Assembly (NCBI GenBank): GCA_033558025.1
Contig: JAUCEF010000018.1
Coordinates: forward strand, 2,418,001 to 2,482,000
Direction: 5' to 3'
Length of the DNA: 64,000 nucleotides
DNA from: Phytophthora sp. 'mugwort'
Lineage: Eukaryota > Oomycota > Peronosporomycetes > Peronosporales > Peronosporaceae
The translations under genes were made by a program, and so were the position numbers. The notes under the pieces were generated by a model. The model had not been told where the DNA came from and made no database searches. It saw only the letters and a list, made by a program, of their open reading frames with translations. How positions within the stretch are numbered: the first letter of the stretch is position 1; every line of letters begins with the position of its first letter. Of this stretch, positions 34,137-45,020 are shown piece after piece.

Positions 34137-35257
34137 CTTGTCTCCTTTTGCACTAGTTAAACAAAGTATCTTTTCCTTGTGACTGTTCAGGGCCTGTGCG
34201 TCGCTTCAAGATCGTGGAAAATCGGGTGATTATGGCCTTGATGATTACCACCAGTAGCCCAGGCAGGTATCGAGCCCAAGCTGCAGCAGTGTTTGGGTTA
34301 AAATGCTCGCATCCTTATGACTGGAACTGCCTGCGTGCCGTGCACTCGTTCGACGCGAACGACCAGCATTCTACTGTACAGGGCTCGCCTTGCCTTGAAA
34401 CTGCCTCGAGCTCGCCCCAGCTATGCGAGGCGGCCAGGCTTCACAGTTTGTGGCGGTGAGTCACCACCGCCGGTGACGACGATGCCAGGCAAGTGGATGG
34501 CGCGGTCGCCACCAAGATGAGCGTCCGCCCAGTTTACAGCACATTACGGAACCTCCGCGTGTTTCGCCCCCATGACTTCACAAACTGTTGGCTGGCAGAC
34601 AGCTACATATAGAACCATTGGCAACTGAAGCTGATTAGGGTAACACTGGCGTGTTTTGTGAATCAAAGAGGTCGACGACCGTGATCAGCGCAGTTTCAAA
34701 TACGCGGCAACTCTAGCGGAGGATGAATCTCATCATGAAAGGCGCTAAGCTCACCCAGCCATCTCCAGATGAAATCGCCAGTATCTCTGAGCAGCATCCA
34801 TTCGTTTGACGTATACCTGGTGAGCATACGCCACATTAGAAACGCGGCTACGTGTATTGATTTCAACCTGCGCTTGGTGAAACTGCGCGGACGAGCACCA
34901 AACATTCACCTCTTTGTCGGTTGTTTTCTGCTCATAAGTCATGATGACATGGATACACCGGTACACTGTTCCCAGATGACGTCAAGAAGTTACCGTCGGC
35001 GATGACACTCTGGAACTGATCTATTCGAAGCCCCATGGCTGCCAGTCAGTATGGATACATGTAGGACTGAGCGTCTCGGCGCTGGCTGACAGGTATCCGT
35101 GCGTCTGGAAAAACTGCGCGCCACCTGGTTGGAAAATGTGATTTGCAGCCTGGCTTCGGTCTCGCCGGACTCGTCTTGATAGGCGCCTGCCGGCGCTTGA
35201 ACCACCGTTCATTACGCAATTCGCTCCGCTCTACACGAAGTTCCTTTGTGTATCCCC
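34137..35257. other. Intergenic, no gene seen
   Basis: About 1.1 kb between two divergent genes, containing both promoters. Open frames on either strand (for example 34696-34966 minus) have no domain I can name; part may be transposon debris. Confidence 0.4.
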
Positions 35258-36541
35258 ATGACGATCCCCCTCAGCTTGACGCTGTTGCTGAGCCTGGGCG
35301 TACTGCTGTCGGTCACGATGTCCGTGCGCGCCGAGCAAGAGGTGGCCGAGGCGTACATCGATCCCGACGACGGACTCACCGTCATGGAGATCGTCGAAGC
35401 ACGTGGCTACTACGTCGAGGAACACAAGGTCACGACCTCGGACAATTACATTCTGACCATGTATCGCCTGCCCAAAACGTACGCGGAGAGCCAAGTGAAC
35501 GCCACGGCCGCGGTCAACAAGCCGGCGGTCTACTTGATCCACGGCCTGCTCGATAGCAGCTTCACCTTCGTATGTAACTTCCGAAACCAGAGTTTAGCAT
35601 TCATCTTGGCCGATGCAGGCTACGACGTCTGGCTCGGCAACAATCGCGGTACGACATGGTCCAACCAGCACGTGACGTATACCACCGACGACGACAAGTA
35701 CTGGGATTTCTCGTGGCAGGAAATGGCGCTGTACGACATGCCTGCAATGATCAACTACGTGCTCGCCACAACGGGCCACGCCACACTCAGCTACGTCGGT
35801 CACTCGGAGGGCACCATGCAGGCCTTCGCTGGGTTCTCAGTCGACCAGGATTTGGCCAAGAAGGTGTCGTACTTCGGTGCACTCGCCCCCGTCGCGTACC
35901 TGGGCCACATAACTTCCCCCGTGTTCAAGCTCATGGCCGACTCGTATCTGGACATTCTGTTCACAATCCTGGGCGTTGGGCCCTTCTGGGAGACCAATTG
36001 GTTGATCCAGGGCATCCTGGCAAAGTACGCGTGCGCATTCGTCGACGAGGCCTGTAACTCGATCATTAACGCTCTCACTGGACCCTCGGACAATGTCAAC
36101 ACCACGCGCCTGCAAGTGTACATTTCGCAGACTCCGGCGGGTACTTCAGTGAAGAACTTGGCTCACTTCGCGCAAGGCATTCGTGACAACACCTTCAGTT
36201 ACTATGACTATGGCTGCAGCTGTGTACAGGCTCTGAGTCTGGCCTTGTGCTCGAAGCTCATTTGCAAGAACAAGGCGGTGTACGGCGCGCTCAAGCCGCC
36301 TGACTTTGACCTCGGAGCCGTGACGTATCCTCGTATGGGCTTCTACACGGGCTCCGACGACTGGTTGGCTACCAGCACAGACATGTCACAGCTTCGCGCT
36401 GGTCTGACTAGTGCAACGATTGTTACCGACCAAAACATCGAGTATAACCACTTGGACTTCACTTGGGGCTACAATGCCAACGAGCTCATCTACCAAGACT
36501 TGCTCACCCAGATTGCCAAGTACGTCGACGTCGGCTACTAA
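35258..36541 (+). CDS. Secreted acid-lipase-type alpha/beta-hydrolase
   Basis: Single exon, 427 residues. The ATG at 35258 is followed by a signal peptide (LSLTLLLSLGVLLSVTMSVRA). Then an AB-hydrolase-lipase-associated N-terminal block (VEARGYYVEEHKVTTSDNYIL), the oxyanion-type LIHGLLDSS, and the nucleophile elbow GHSEG with Ser183. Downstream the acidic residue lies at Asp367/Asp368 (TGSDDWLA) and the catalytic His at 398 (YNHLDFTWG), matching the Ser-Asp-His order of lysosomal acid/gastric lipases. Several Asn-x-Ser/Thr sites and paired cysteines fit a secreted protein. Family role: hydrolysis of triacylglycerols or sterol esters. In an oomycete it could act outside the cell on host lipids, which is inference. 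A ruined paralogue lies on the opposite strand at 37577. Confidence 0.88.
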   Translation: MTIPLSLTLLLSLGVLLSVTMSVRAEQEVAEAYIDPDDGLTVMEIVEARGYYVEEHKVTTSDNYILTMYRLPKTYAESQVNATAAVNKPAVYLIHGLLDSSFTFVCNFRNQSLAFILADAGYDVWLGNNRGTTWSNQHVTYTTDDDKYWDFSWQEMALYDMPAMINYVLATTGHATLSYVGHSEGTMQAFAGFSVDQDLAKKVSYFGALAPVAYLGHITSPVFKLMADSYLDILFTILGVGPFWETNWLIQGILAKYACAFVDEACNSIINALTGPSDNVNTTRLQVYISQTPAGTSVKNLAHFAQGIRDNTFSYYDYGCSCVQALSLALCSKLICKNKAVYGALKPPDFDLGAVTYPRMGFYTGSDDWLATSTDMSQLRAGLTSATIVTDQNIEYNHLDFTWGYNANELIYQDLLTQIAKYVDVGY

Positions 36542-36794
36542 GTGGGAACAAATCCACTGTTTTATATACACTCTAAGTACGTGAGTACTACTTAAAGTAG
36601 TAGGGAAGGAAAAACGTATAATAGTAGGCGTGACAAACTGTCAATTGTCACTGACAATCTGTTGATGCCAAATGTGGAATGCCTGCTTTTTTGCATCCAT
36701 TATTATCATGTTTTTAATCCAATATTGTCATTTTATTCAATCCCAATATTATCATTTTGTTTTCAATCTCTCATAGCCGGCGTTGCTTTGCTCG

Positions 36795-37391
36795 CTACAC
36801 GTGCTTATACGGCGGTAGGGTATCGCGGGAGCCAAAACTACAGCTACCCGGTATGTAACTTCCGGCTCGAGTCGCCATTTGAGCAACCACACAGCATGGG
36901 CAGCAACAAGCTTCGCAGTAATCTCCGCAGCAATTTCCTGGGATCCGGAACCTCCGTCGCGTAACCGAGCGCAGGTGACAAATCCAGAATGGCAGGCATG
37001 GCGACAAGAAGCAGCCAAAGAGGAAGCTCAGGAACAATCCACAGCAATACGAACTAACGTCCAGTCGCTTGGAAATTTGTGCCAGTGAAATGCACGGACA
37101 GAACGTCACCATGCAACAGTTTGGGATGAGATCGGTGCAGCAACCACAGAGGCCGACTAGCCAGCTTCCCATCATCGGCGGCGTGTCGTCTGAGAACGGT
37201 ACGACGCTGGTATACTGCTGGCCACCTCCGTTGCTGTATACTTGAGCGGCTTCTTGCAACGGTACGACGCTGGTATACTGCTGGGCACCACCGTTGCTGT
37301 ATACTTGAGCGGCTTCTTGCCCTACCCAACCATCTTCGAGGTCAGCAGGTACAGATCCTGGAGGTGCATCTGCTACTTGGTTCGGCTTCAT
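36795..37391 (-). CDS. PLAC8-domain cysteine-rich protein with an internal duplication
   Basis: Start chosen at ATG 37391, giving 198 residues; the frame extends upstream only from a TTG. The N-terminal part contains two adjacent copies of a 21-residue unit (QEAAQVYSNGG-type), differing at a few residues. From about residue 95 the PLAC8 domain starts: GSWLVGLCGCCTDLIPNCC, then FCPCISLAQISKRLD, a hydrophobic segment, and CCGDYCEACCCPCCVVAQM. The Cys clusters and CCxC-type motifs are typical (plant FWL/PCR and animal PLAC8/Cornifelin relatives). Family role: membrane-associated; plant members affect metal export and organ size. The role here is unknown. The gene sits between the active lipase and its broken paralogue. 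Confidence 0.8.
   Translation of the reverse strand: MKPNQVADAPPGSVPADLEDGWVGQEAAQVYSNGGAQQYTSVVPLQEAAQVYSNGGGQQYTSVVPFSDDTPPMMGSWLVGLCGCCTDLIPNCCMVTFCPCISLAQISKRLDVSSYCCGLFLSFLFGCFLSPCLPFWICHLRSVTRRRFRIPGNCCGDYCEACCCPCCVVAQMATRAGSYIPGSCSFGSRDTLPPYKHV
37195..37320. repeat. In-frame 63-bp tandem duplication inside the PLAC8 gene
   Basis: Units 37195-37257 and 37258-37320 are 63 bp each and differ at two positions. The period is a multiple of three, so the reading frame is kept and the protein gains 21 residues. The near identity indicates a recent event. Confidence 0.9.
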
Positions 37392-37576
37392 GTTGATTGG
37401 AACGAGCAGGAGATCGGGAAAATGAGCTAAGAATTGCAACCCGCTTGCTTCTCTGCTGCTATTTATTTTAGACAAGACACGATGTAAGTCGGTGATATAT
37501 TTACAAATGCAAAAATACCTCCAAACTCATGTATTTCGCTCTATCTAATCTAGTTGGCGAAATGAGAACGAAATCC

Positions 37577-38946
37577 TCAACTCGACCCGACCGCATCATC
37601 TTCCTCTTTTCCAATGTTCGGTGAGTCGATACCACTACCCGTTGAATCGATTGGTTCCGGCATACCTAAGTAGCCAACTTCACTGTACTTGCCAAGTTGT
37701 GCGAGGAAGTCCAGGTACATCTTTTCATTGGCGTTGAACGCCCATGTCAGATCTAAATGGCTGTAATCCTTAACTGCAAGTTCATGCACGATGGTACACG
37801 GTGGAAGCGCATCGCGAAGTTACTCGATGTCGGTTACTGTCGCAATGGTGTCTGCGGCTCCGATAAATAAAACTGTTCGAGGATACACCATTTGCTCGAT
37901 ACGATAAGCTGGCGGGACGAAGCCGCCGTACCTTTTCTTGTCCTCGCACTTGGACTCGACGCACTCGTCAATACCCAAGCTTCGCTTACACTTGCAGCCG
38001 TAGTCGTACGCTACAAAAGTGTTGTCACGAATATTCTGTGCGTAGTATGCCATGTTCTTAACTGAAGTGCCTGCCGGTCTTTGCGAGATGTAAACTGGTA
38101 CCCGCGAGGTGTTCATGCTGACAGATGGACCTGCAATGAGGGCGATCGCTGAGTTACAGAGTTCATCGGCTATTGTGCAGGTAAATCCGCTTCCTGAAGG
38201 AATGCGCTTTCCGGGAAAAACTCAGAGATGCCAAACGCCTGAAACCATTTCTCGAGATGCACGGTTGCCATTCCCTTGAAGATTTTCGCTGTCAAGTCGC
38301 CAATCCAAGTAACTGGCCAGTGCTGCAAAGTACTACACCTTTTACGCGAGTTTCTGATCGGTGGAGAAGCCCACAAAAGCCTGCGTAGTCCCCTCCGAAT
38401 GACCCACATAGCTCAGCGACGAGCTCCCCGTTTGATTCAACGTGTACTCAATTTCAGCCGGGAGGTCGTATTTCCCCATTTCGTCCCAGCTAAACTCCCA
38501 GAATTCCTCATCGTCGCCAGTGTAGGTCAAGTGCTCTCTGGACCATGTCGTTCCACGGTTATTGGCCAACCAGACATCGTACCCTGCGTCCGCCAAAATG
38601 AAAGCCAGGCTTTGGTTGCGGAAATTGCAGACGAATGCGAAGCTGTTTATCTACCGGTAGTAACCCGTGCTGCAACAAGACGACTGGTTTGGCGGCGGCA
38701 GCTTCGTATCTGCTTGACTTTCAGCGCACGTCTTGGGTAAACGGTACATTTTCAAAATGTAGTCGTCTGCAGTGATCACCTTGTGGGTTTCGACGAAATA
38801 CCCGCGTGCCTGGACGATTTCCACAACATTCCGACCGACATCATCGTCAATCTCGACCTCGGACGCTCCAGTTCTCCGGCGACGCCAATAGACTCAAATG
38901 TGAGTAGTACGAGACTCAAGATAATCCACTTGAACAGTGGTGTCAT
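37577..38946 (-). pseudogene. Lipase pseudogene, paralogue of the gene at 35258
   Basis: The minus strand encodes the same lipase in broken pieces. The signal-peptide-like start is at ATG 38946. The conserved blocks follow out of frame with one another: VEIVQARGYFVETHKV (about 38780-38870), LLQHGLL (about 38670), then NNRGTTW and the nucleophile motif GHSEG in the frame of 38342-38596. Two in-frame stops lie around 38332-38346 just after the block FSTDQKLA, where the active gene reads on. Another shift follows before about 38170, and the C-terminal half (VYISQRPAGTSVKN, then SHLDLTWAF) is split by a stop at 37820. At least two stops and several frameshifts rule out a simple intron explanation. 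The C-terminal His motif survives. I give no joined product. Confidence 0.82.
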
Positions 38947-39533
38947 GGTACAGTAACAGAAGCGTGATGGCAACCCAGTCGATGCGGCACTAGTCGGGCC
39001 GACCGTGTCTCGCGAGGAAAAAGCCGAAGTGGGAGTCATGACAAGGTTTAAACTATTGTAACGAACTCTTGGCCACAAAGGCCGCGGATATTGCGTCGGG
39101 CTTAAATAATTATTTCGTATGGTTCATACCGCGTGTCCACCGCCAGTCGCGACCATGATCGGGGATCAGCAGACCCATATGGTATCGATGATAAGCGGGT
39201 TGATGTGCTGCCCTATTATAGATGAATGCTTCTTGTTCCACGTCGTCAACGTGGGGACTTTCATTGACTGCGCTAGAATCGTGCTGATAATACCATGAAA
39301 TAGCCTGATGGCGTGAAACGACAACGTATTTCGTCATTGTAAACAGCCTTACACTTGATTTTTTTAACTTTTACAACGATAAACAAAACGCTTTGAGCCA
39401 TTTTACCAGATAAAAAGTGCGGCCGAATAAATAAAAAATGTTTTTTTCGGGTTTTCTGGATTGCGTTAAACATATGAAAATAATTATTTTTCGGAATCAA
39501 GCTAATTGCGTTAAACATTACTCAAGTACATCC
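38947..39533. other. AT-rich intergenic before the Harbinger element
   Basis: No gene seen. AT-rich with long T and A runs at about 39355-39460. Confidence 0.45.
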
Positions 39534-39834
39534 TCAGGGTGGGTGGTTTGTCTTGCAAAAAAGTGCCGGATTCTGCCGGAGTCGACCCGTTTGGTCAATC
39601 AGAGGCGCGGAATTCGCCCCGATCCGGCAAAGAGTCGGACGTCGTCAATCCTGCGCGGCGCACATACCCCGCAGGACGTCCGGCGCAGGGGAGACTCGTT
39701 CGCCCGATACGCCGCCGGGGAGAGGTCCAGCTAGTCACAAACCCATAAGATCGATCTTGAGCGCATGGAGCAAGTAATTGCCGACCCCGTGAACAGCTTT
39801 CCGGCAGACGAGAGGACGAAGCTTTGCGCAGTGC

Positions 39835-40874
39835 GTGTGTGAAGCTGACGCCCCCCAGAGCCGCACGTCCGGCATCAACAACAAGCCGGGATACATTGAA
39901 CATCTGTTGAAGTATCACCGTGATAAGGCTGATGGTGAGGTCGTGGCGCGCACAGGGCCGACCAAGAAGCAACAGAAGCAAACTGAGCGGCATGTTTCGC
40001 AGCATGACATATTTCTCTTGATGAACGTCTTGTTCAGCGATGCGTTCGTTGATCGCATGTCCGAGGCTGACAAGAATCAGACGCGCTAGGCCCTAATCCT
40101 CGTGCCATCAACGAGGACAGCCAGTATTAGAAGGACGTCACCCAAGCGTACAGTGAGGAGTGCGAAAAGCACAAGGGGCTTGGCGCCGTTCGTTTGCAGG
40201 ACAATGGCATTCATCCAGAGAAAGCGGTTGCGCACAGCACTTCAAAGCTCGTCGACATGTGGAAGAAGCTCGCCAGCCGGTACGCCGCGACGTACAGGAA
40301 GTCGAAGTTGAGTGGTTATAACGACAGAGACTTTTTTCAGCTGCTGCAAAGGGCGTGTTGATATTCTCTACCGTCACGATTGATTTTAGATCCGTTCCAA
40401 CCAATTGTCGAAGGTATGCGGAAGGTGACAAAGGAGGCTCAGATATCAACGCTTGAGGAGTCGATCGAGAGCGATTCGAGCGTGACCGAGACTCACACGG
40501 AGAGACCTACCGGTAGCAAGCGACGTCGGCGTAGCCCAGCTGATCGTCTTGTAGACATCGTTGAAGAGGAGCGCAGAGAGGAGAAGGCGATGCATAATTC
40601 AGGCTACGAAACGGTTACTCGTTGCTCTATTGCTGTGCAAAATGCGCTGACGACGCTGAAGACGATGAAGAGCGCTGGTGCTACTGAGGAGCTTGTCATT
40701 GAAGCACAGCAGAAGGTGGATGTTACGGTCAAGCGTTGGATGGACGAGCTGGCCCCCCATGTAATGCAATATAAAATACGTGGCTCCGCTTATTTTGCTC
40801 GTAGCAAAGGAATACTACGCAGTTTTGCTACAATGCATTCGCGCAAGAAACGGTTGGCTTGTCGCTCAATATGA
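39835..40874 (+). pseudogene. SANT/Myb-like DNA-binding protein of the second Harbinger element, broken
   Basis: Pieces in different frames follow the order expected of the transposon's partner protein: an N-terminal SANT-like helix region (HDIFLLMNVLFSDAFVDRM at about 40005), then SQYWKDVTQAYSEECEKHKG (about 40118) and HSTSKLVDMWKKLASRYAA (about 40235-40290) in another frame, then from 40380 an acidic, Lys/Arg-rich linker (GSKRRRRSPADRLVDIVEEE) and a C-terminal helix with RWMDELAPHVMQY. Stops or shifts break it at about 40087 and 40358. It overlaps the end of the transposase gene on the other strand by about 80 bp. Confidence 0.6.
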
Positions 40875-41957
40875 GGGTCAGTTTCATAGTTGAGCAGTGA
40901 GTGCATAGTGTGTCGCTCGTCGCGTGCTATTTGGCGCAGATCCTGTAGAACGGGATCGCGACACGGGTCTAGACGTTTGGTGACGATGAAGTTGTGTAGT
41001 ACAGCGGCGCACCTAATGACCGAAGTCGTAGTGTGGAGATGAAGTTGAACCGGGCGATGGAAGCCCCACTTCTTTCTTAGGAACCAAAAAGCCATTTCTA
41101 TCCGAATACGAACTTACGAGATGGTAGTTGGAGTCCTTGTAATATCGTCCGGCTGGACAGCAGTGTATGACGTAAGTAGATGTTTTTTGTGGCAGTGGAT
41201 GCAGCATCAGCCACAACACACAGGCCACGCTATAGTCCTTCAACGACGGAAGGTGTCCCGCTGTCAACGTAAGCCCCTGAATCGTTAACGCCACCCGGAT
41301 GGGTAGCTTTGACGAACATGAAGCGGCTGAAGGCATCGCAACCAGCCTGGACCTTAATGCCAGAGTGCATATAATGCCCACGAAAGTAACGACGAGCCCC
41401 AGCAGCACCCCCAACTTCTTATCCGAATGAGCTTGAATATTGCAAAGCCACCCGTCCATCGCAGAGACGCAGCTATTCATGACCCGCTCATACTTCGTGC
41501 AGCGAAGTCCGCAGCCACTTGTTCTCGTTCACTTGGCGACATAAGAAAACGGATCTGCAGCGACGGGATGGCCACGATGGCGCTCATTACGGCGTTTACG
41601 ACCTGTAGCAGCAAGAACTAGCCACACCGCTCGAATACAATCAACCACGCCGCCTGCGAGAAACCGGAGGGTCATTTGATCATTGTTAGCTACGCTAATG
41701 GGTCCGTGGTTTACCCACAAATGAACCGGACGATCTAGCTGCACAAGCAAGCCGCAAAGGCGGTTGAATGAATTCACAGACATGCGGTACGAGCGCTTGA
41801 ACCCGCTTCCATGCAGCAATTGCTCCACCCTAACGCTCCAGCCTAGACGAGGGTGAGAACGGTGTTCGCGATGAGTCACCCCTTCTTCTTCTGCCATCAG
41901 AGCCAGAGCAATTAATCGGCGATGGTGGCGCCGACACTCTGCTCTTGTCGGATTCAT
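40790..41957 (-). pseudogene. PIF/Harbinger-like transposase of the second element, broken
   Basis: ATG at 41957 leads a basic N-terminus and a helix-turn-helix-like stretch (YRMSVNSFNRLCGLLVQLD). After the stop at about 41529, the DDE region continues in other frames: SAMDGWLCNIQ (first Asp, about 41455), then GHYMHSGIKVQAGCDAFSRF, CVVADAAS (second Asp, about 41220), and IEMAFWFLRKKWGF (third acid, about 41080-41100) followed by LHNFIV. The order is that of DDE_Tnp_4/Harbinger transposases. Breaks occur at about 41529, near 41380 and near 41226, so it is inactive. Despite decay, all three catalytic acids are still readable. Confidence 0.7.
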
Positions 41958-42097
41958 CTTCGAGAATCAGTTTTCCTGGAGATATTATAAATGTCGCCCA
42001 CCCTGGGCTAGAGTGGAACCGAGTCGGAAATAAGCGGAAGTGACTCCGATCCGGTAATCCTGCAGTCCTGCAAAATCTCAAGACAATCCACCCAGCT

Positions 42098-42221
42098 TGA
42101 CCCCCAAGAGAGCACATGTTGCATAATATACATGTCGCGAGTCACGACCGACCCCAATGGAGTACATGTTGCATATCATTCAACCTGTGAAATTATGCAA
42201 CATGTGCTCCCTTGGTGGTCA
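42098..42221. repeat. Palindromic mini-element (30-bp arms) with a third copy of the arm motif
   Basis: Arms 42098-42127 and 42192-42221 are inverted repeats matching at 28 of 30 bases, with the shared core GAGCACATGTTGCATAAT. A related, direct-orientation copy lies in the loop at about 42150-42178 (GGAGTACATGTTGCAT). The left arm begins at the last bases of the Harbinger right TIR. This could be a separate palindromic MITE inserted at the terminus or a subterminal repeat of that element. Confidence 0.7.
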
Positions 42222-42509
42222 GTCTTGAAATGTGTGATGTTGAATCAACATTGTTGATAGGGTCACCGTTGGTAATGATCCTTTTGGCCAACACGGGCTG
42301 GATTGGCCAATACAATTTTGAAGCTGTTTGGGCTCGTACCATATGGTAAGCTATCATTTACTAGTCTGTTCCAGATGTATTGATACATGCCACTGCTTAG
42401 CTTGTTCCAAAACTATAGACCGGTACTAATGCTGGTTTCACTATGGTCAGATCCTGCAGATCGCTCAGGATTATACAAAAATGAGGCAGTGACAGCAGAG
42501 CACTGAATG
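42222..42509. other. Short intergenic stretch, no gene seen
   Basis: No coding or structural signal that I can support. Confidence 0.4.
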
Positions 42510-43866
42510 CTACGGGGAATCTTTCCTCCCGCGCCAGCTTCGCTTTTGACTGTATTGAACCTCAAAGCTGTTGCCCCCCCCCCCCCGGTAACCGTGACGC
42601 ACTGCAACGTCAAGACCCCCACGTTCAGCGGTGATGGGGGTAGCATCGTCGAGCGCCGTTTCAACATTCTTGACCAGCTCGTCGAGATTGGCAGCAATCT
42701 CACATTGCTGACGGGCCTGGAGCACGTTGAAGACAGTCAGATCGAGGACGTTCATGTACGGACTGTTTGGTGACTGAAACCTCAAAGCCACGTTGCACCC
42801 GCTCGCTGTCACCGCCCGCTGCCACTCGACATCATCCGGCTGGATATGGGGCGACGTTATCTTGCTGCACCACGTACGCCTCCCGTCTTTCGCTCAAGGG
42901 ATCTTCGTCATAATTGCAGGAAGCACATGATCAACCAGCATGTTTCGGTCGCAAAACCTGCGGCGATTAACAAGGTTTCGTACTCGAAACCTTAACCGCT
43001 ACAGGTTTTGCGACCGGGGTACCCGAAGAGCGGTTCCGGCTGCCGTGGCGGGCCGGCTCGTGCGTTAAGAACGCTCATCCCGATCTTGCTATCGAAGAAC
43101 TGGTTCGTGATGGGGTCGTGGCGTGGTCGTGCTACAGCGGCCAGCACCATTACTTTGGGGGATATGGCGCTTGCTTTTCAGACAGTGGGCAGGTTTGGGC
43201 TCTTCGAGCAATAAAATGAAGCGGCGCTTTACTTTATGTAGATAAAAAAAGCTTTTCATTCACCTGCACCACATCGTCCATGCTGTCAAACAGCTGCGTC
43301 GCTGCATTCACGTGCTCCAGACAAAACTCAATACGCGTCGACTTATAGGCTTCAGACAGCATGGGCTTGGCGACGCTGGTCTCCAGGTGCAACTTTCCGT
43401 TGCGAAGCTCTCAAAAGAGCGTAGTTGGGGGCAGGAAACAAGCTGCAACAGCAGCACGAAGGGCAGTTGTCCGGCGCAGAGGCTCAACGGCACGCAGCTT
43501 CTCCAGAATCTCGGACCAGTCGGTCATTCTTCTACCGGTGCGGGTCATTCTGGACGGAGACGAGTAGACGCCTGTGCACTGGTAGTTGCGGCGCGCTCGA
43601 TTCCAAACGTGCCGATCGTTTGGGGGCGTACCCCAAAAGCGTCCGCGACGGCTGTCTGGCCCCCTAGCGGTAGCGCACCACTGGTTGATCGATTCGGGAG
43701 AGAGGACACGACGAGGGCGCTGTCTCGGTCCGAGAGGTTCTTCGGGGCGGGTGTGAAACTGGGTTGGGAGTTGGCGGGGCGTGGCATCGTGGATCAGGTC
43801 GGCTGGGAGAGGCGAAATCAAAAATGACAACTGACAAAGCCATTCTCCTTGGGGACTGAATGACAC
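42510..43866 (-). pseudogene. Tc1/mariner-like DDE transposase, nearly full-length but broken
   Basis: Reading the minus strand from about 43866 down: an N-terminal helix-turn-helix region (SALPLGGQTAVADAFGV, about 43660), a basic segment then LEKLRAVEPLRRTTALRAA (about 43490) in another frame, the catalytic-domain strand VMVLAAVARPR (about 43150), then FFDSKIGMSVLN, DRNMLVDHVLPAIM (about 42940), VVQQDNVAPY with the second Asp (about 42870), and from 42812 the end RFQSPNSPYMNVLDL where the third acid region lies. The frame changes at least four times, so it is a pseudogene. A poly-C tract at 42574-42586 lies inside the C-terminal part. Confidence 0.72.
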
Positions 43867-45020
43867 TCAAACTCGGATATTGGCGCCAAAAGTTTGAGTT
43901 GTGAGAAGTTTTGCACACCATTCAAACTAGTGCGACGAGGAGCGATATTTTCTTCTAATAATGCGTGCTTTCAGTTGGTTTTGACCAGTCGCGATACCAT
44001 TATATTGCAACAGATCTATAGATATGGCACAGACTAGTAAAAATGAGCTCCAATTGCGTTCTATAGACCTGCGATAATATATACAGACGTCCCCTAGCCA
44101 TCAACCTTTCAGAGATAGTGCCCGCGTGTAGTAATGAAATTTGCTGTAATGCGGCTCTATGTACTGAGTTAGATTAGATTTAGTGGGAAGTGTCGACCTG
44201 TGGGAAACAGACATGTATGCATAAGATGCTAGTTTGCAGTGCTAAACAATGAAAGGCTCACAATGGATTTTTTTTTATTACAGTCGCGTGCTGCATGCAC
44301 GTTGGTTGGCTTCATTCATCAAACGTCCCCATGCCATCTCAGGCTTGAGCAGACACTATTAGTACCACCGCATTTTCTGCAAGCGAGCAATTCCTATTAA
44401 CTCGGTACATTTGGCATCTAGGCGACACCTTTGCTAATGTTGCAACCTCTCAGTCTTTATTGCTACCAACTGTCCGGATAAGGTGGGGATATCTGTATTG
44501 AAGCTGACGGGTTGTATGGATTTGAGTCATCAATCCTTTATGGCTTTCCCATTTTCTCTCTAAAATATAATTTTTGGCGGCCAATTCATGTCAAAGTGCG
44601 ATGCGAATTTCCCTTTCGGCCAAATTCGAGAAGTATTGTGCGGTCTTCCACGGCTGTCCAATCCCGCAACCTGCCATACAACAATAATCATACAGGAATA
44701 AACCTCTGATGAAATTACCGTGGCGTACCCTCGCTTGCATACCATTATTCCTCGGTTGTCAGAGCTGACCTCAACCAGAAATAAAATATTGTGATGCCAC
44801 CGGTCAACGTGGCCCTGCTCCCCCACGAACCGAAACACGTCACGATTCTTTATATACATTGTGCGGCGCTTTAAACGTTCCAGGCGAACACACACTCGTG
44901 AATAATTCGCTGGATGGACGTCTTCGAGGTGTCAATGGAATGCTTTTTACTCACTTGAAGGTGTGTTGGTCTTCATCCCGATACATGATAGGGTGTTCTC
45001 GAACGTAGTTAAACAACCAT
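43867..45020. other. No gene seen
   Basis: About 1.15 kb between two elements, AT-rich with no supported coding region. Confidence 0.4.

Larger units (their letters stand above)
39534..42100. mobile_element. PIF/Harbinger-like transposon with recognisable TIRs
   Basis: Left terminus 39534-39555 and right terminus 42079-42100 are inverted repeats with 19 of 22 positions matching (common core GGGTGG-TTGTCTTG). They enclose a plus-strand SANT-like gene remnant and a minus-strand transposase remnant, so the unit is about 2.57 kb. No 3-bp TWA target duplication is obvious, so the exact ends may be a few bases off. Confidence 0.65.

Noticed and set aside
34696..34966. Minus-strand frame with a Trp-rich end as a transposase fragment
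   Set aside because: Too short and without a defining motif.
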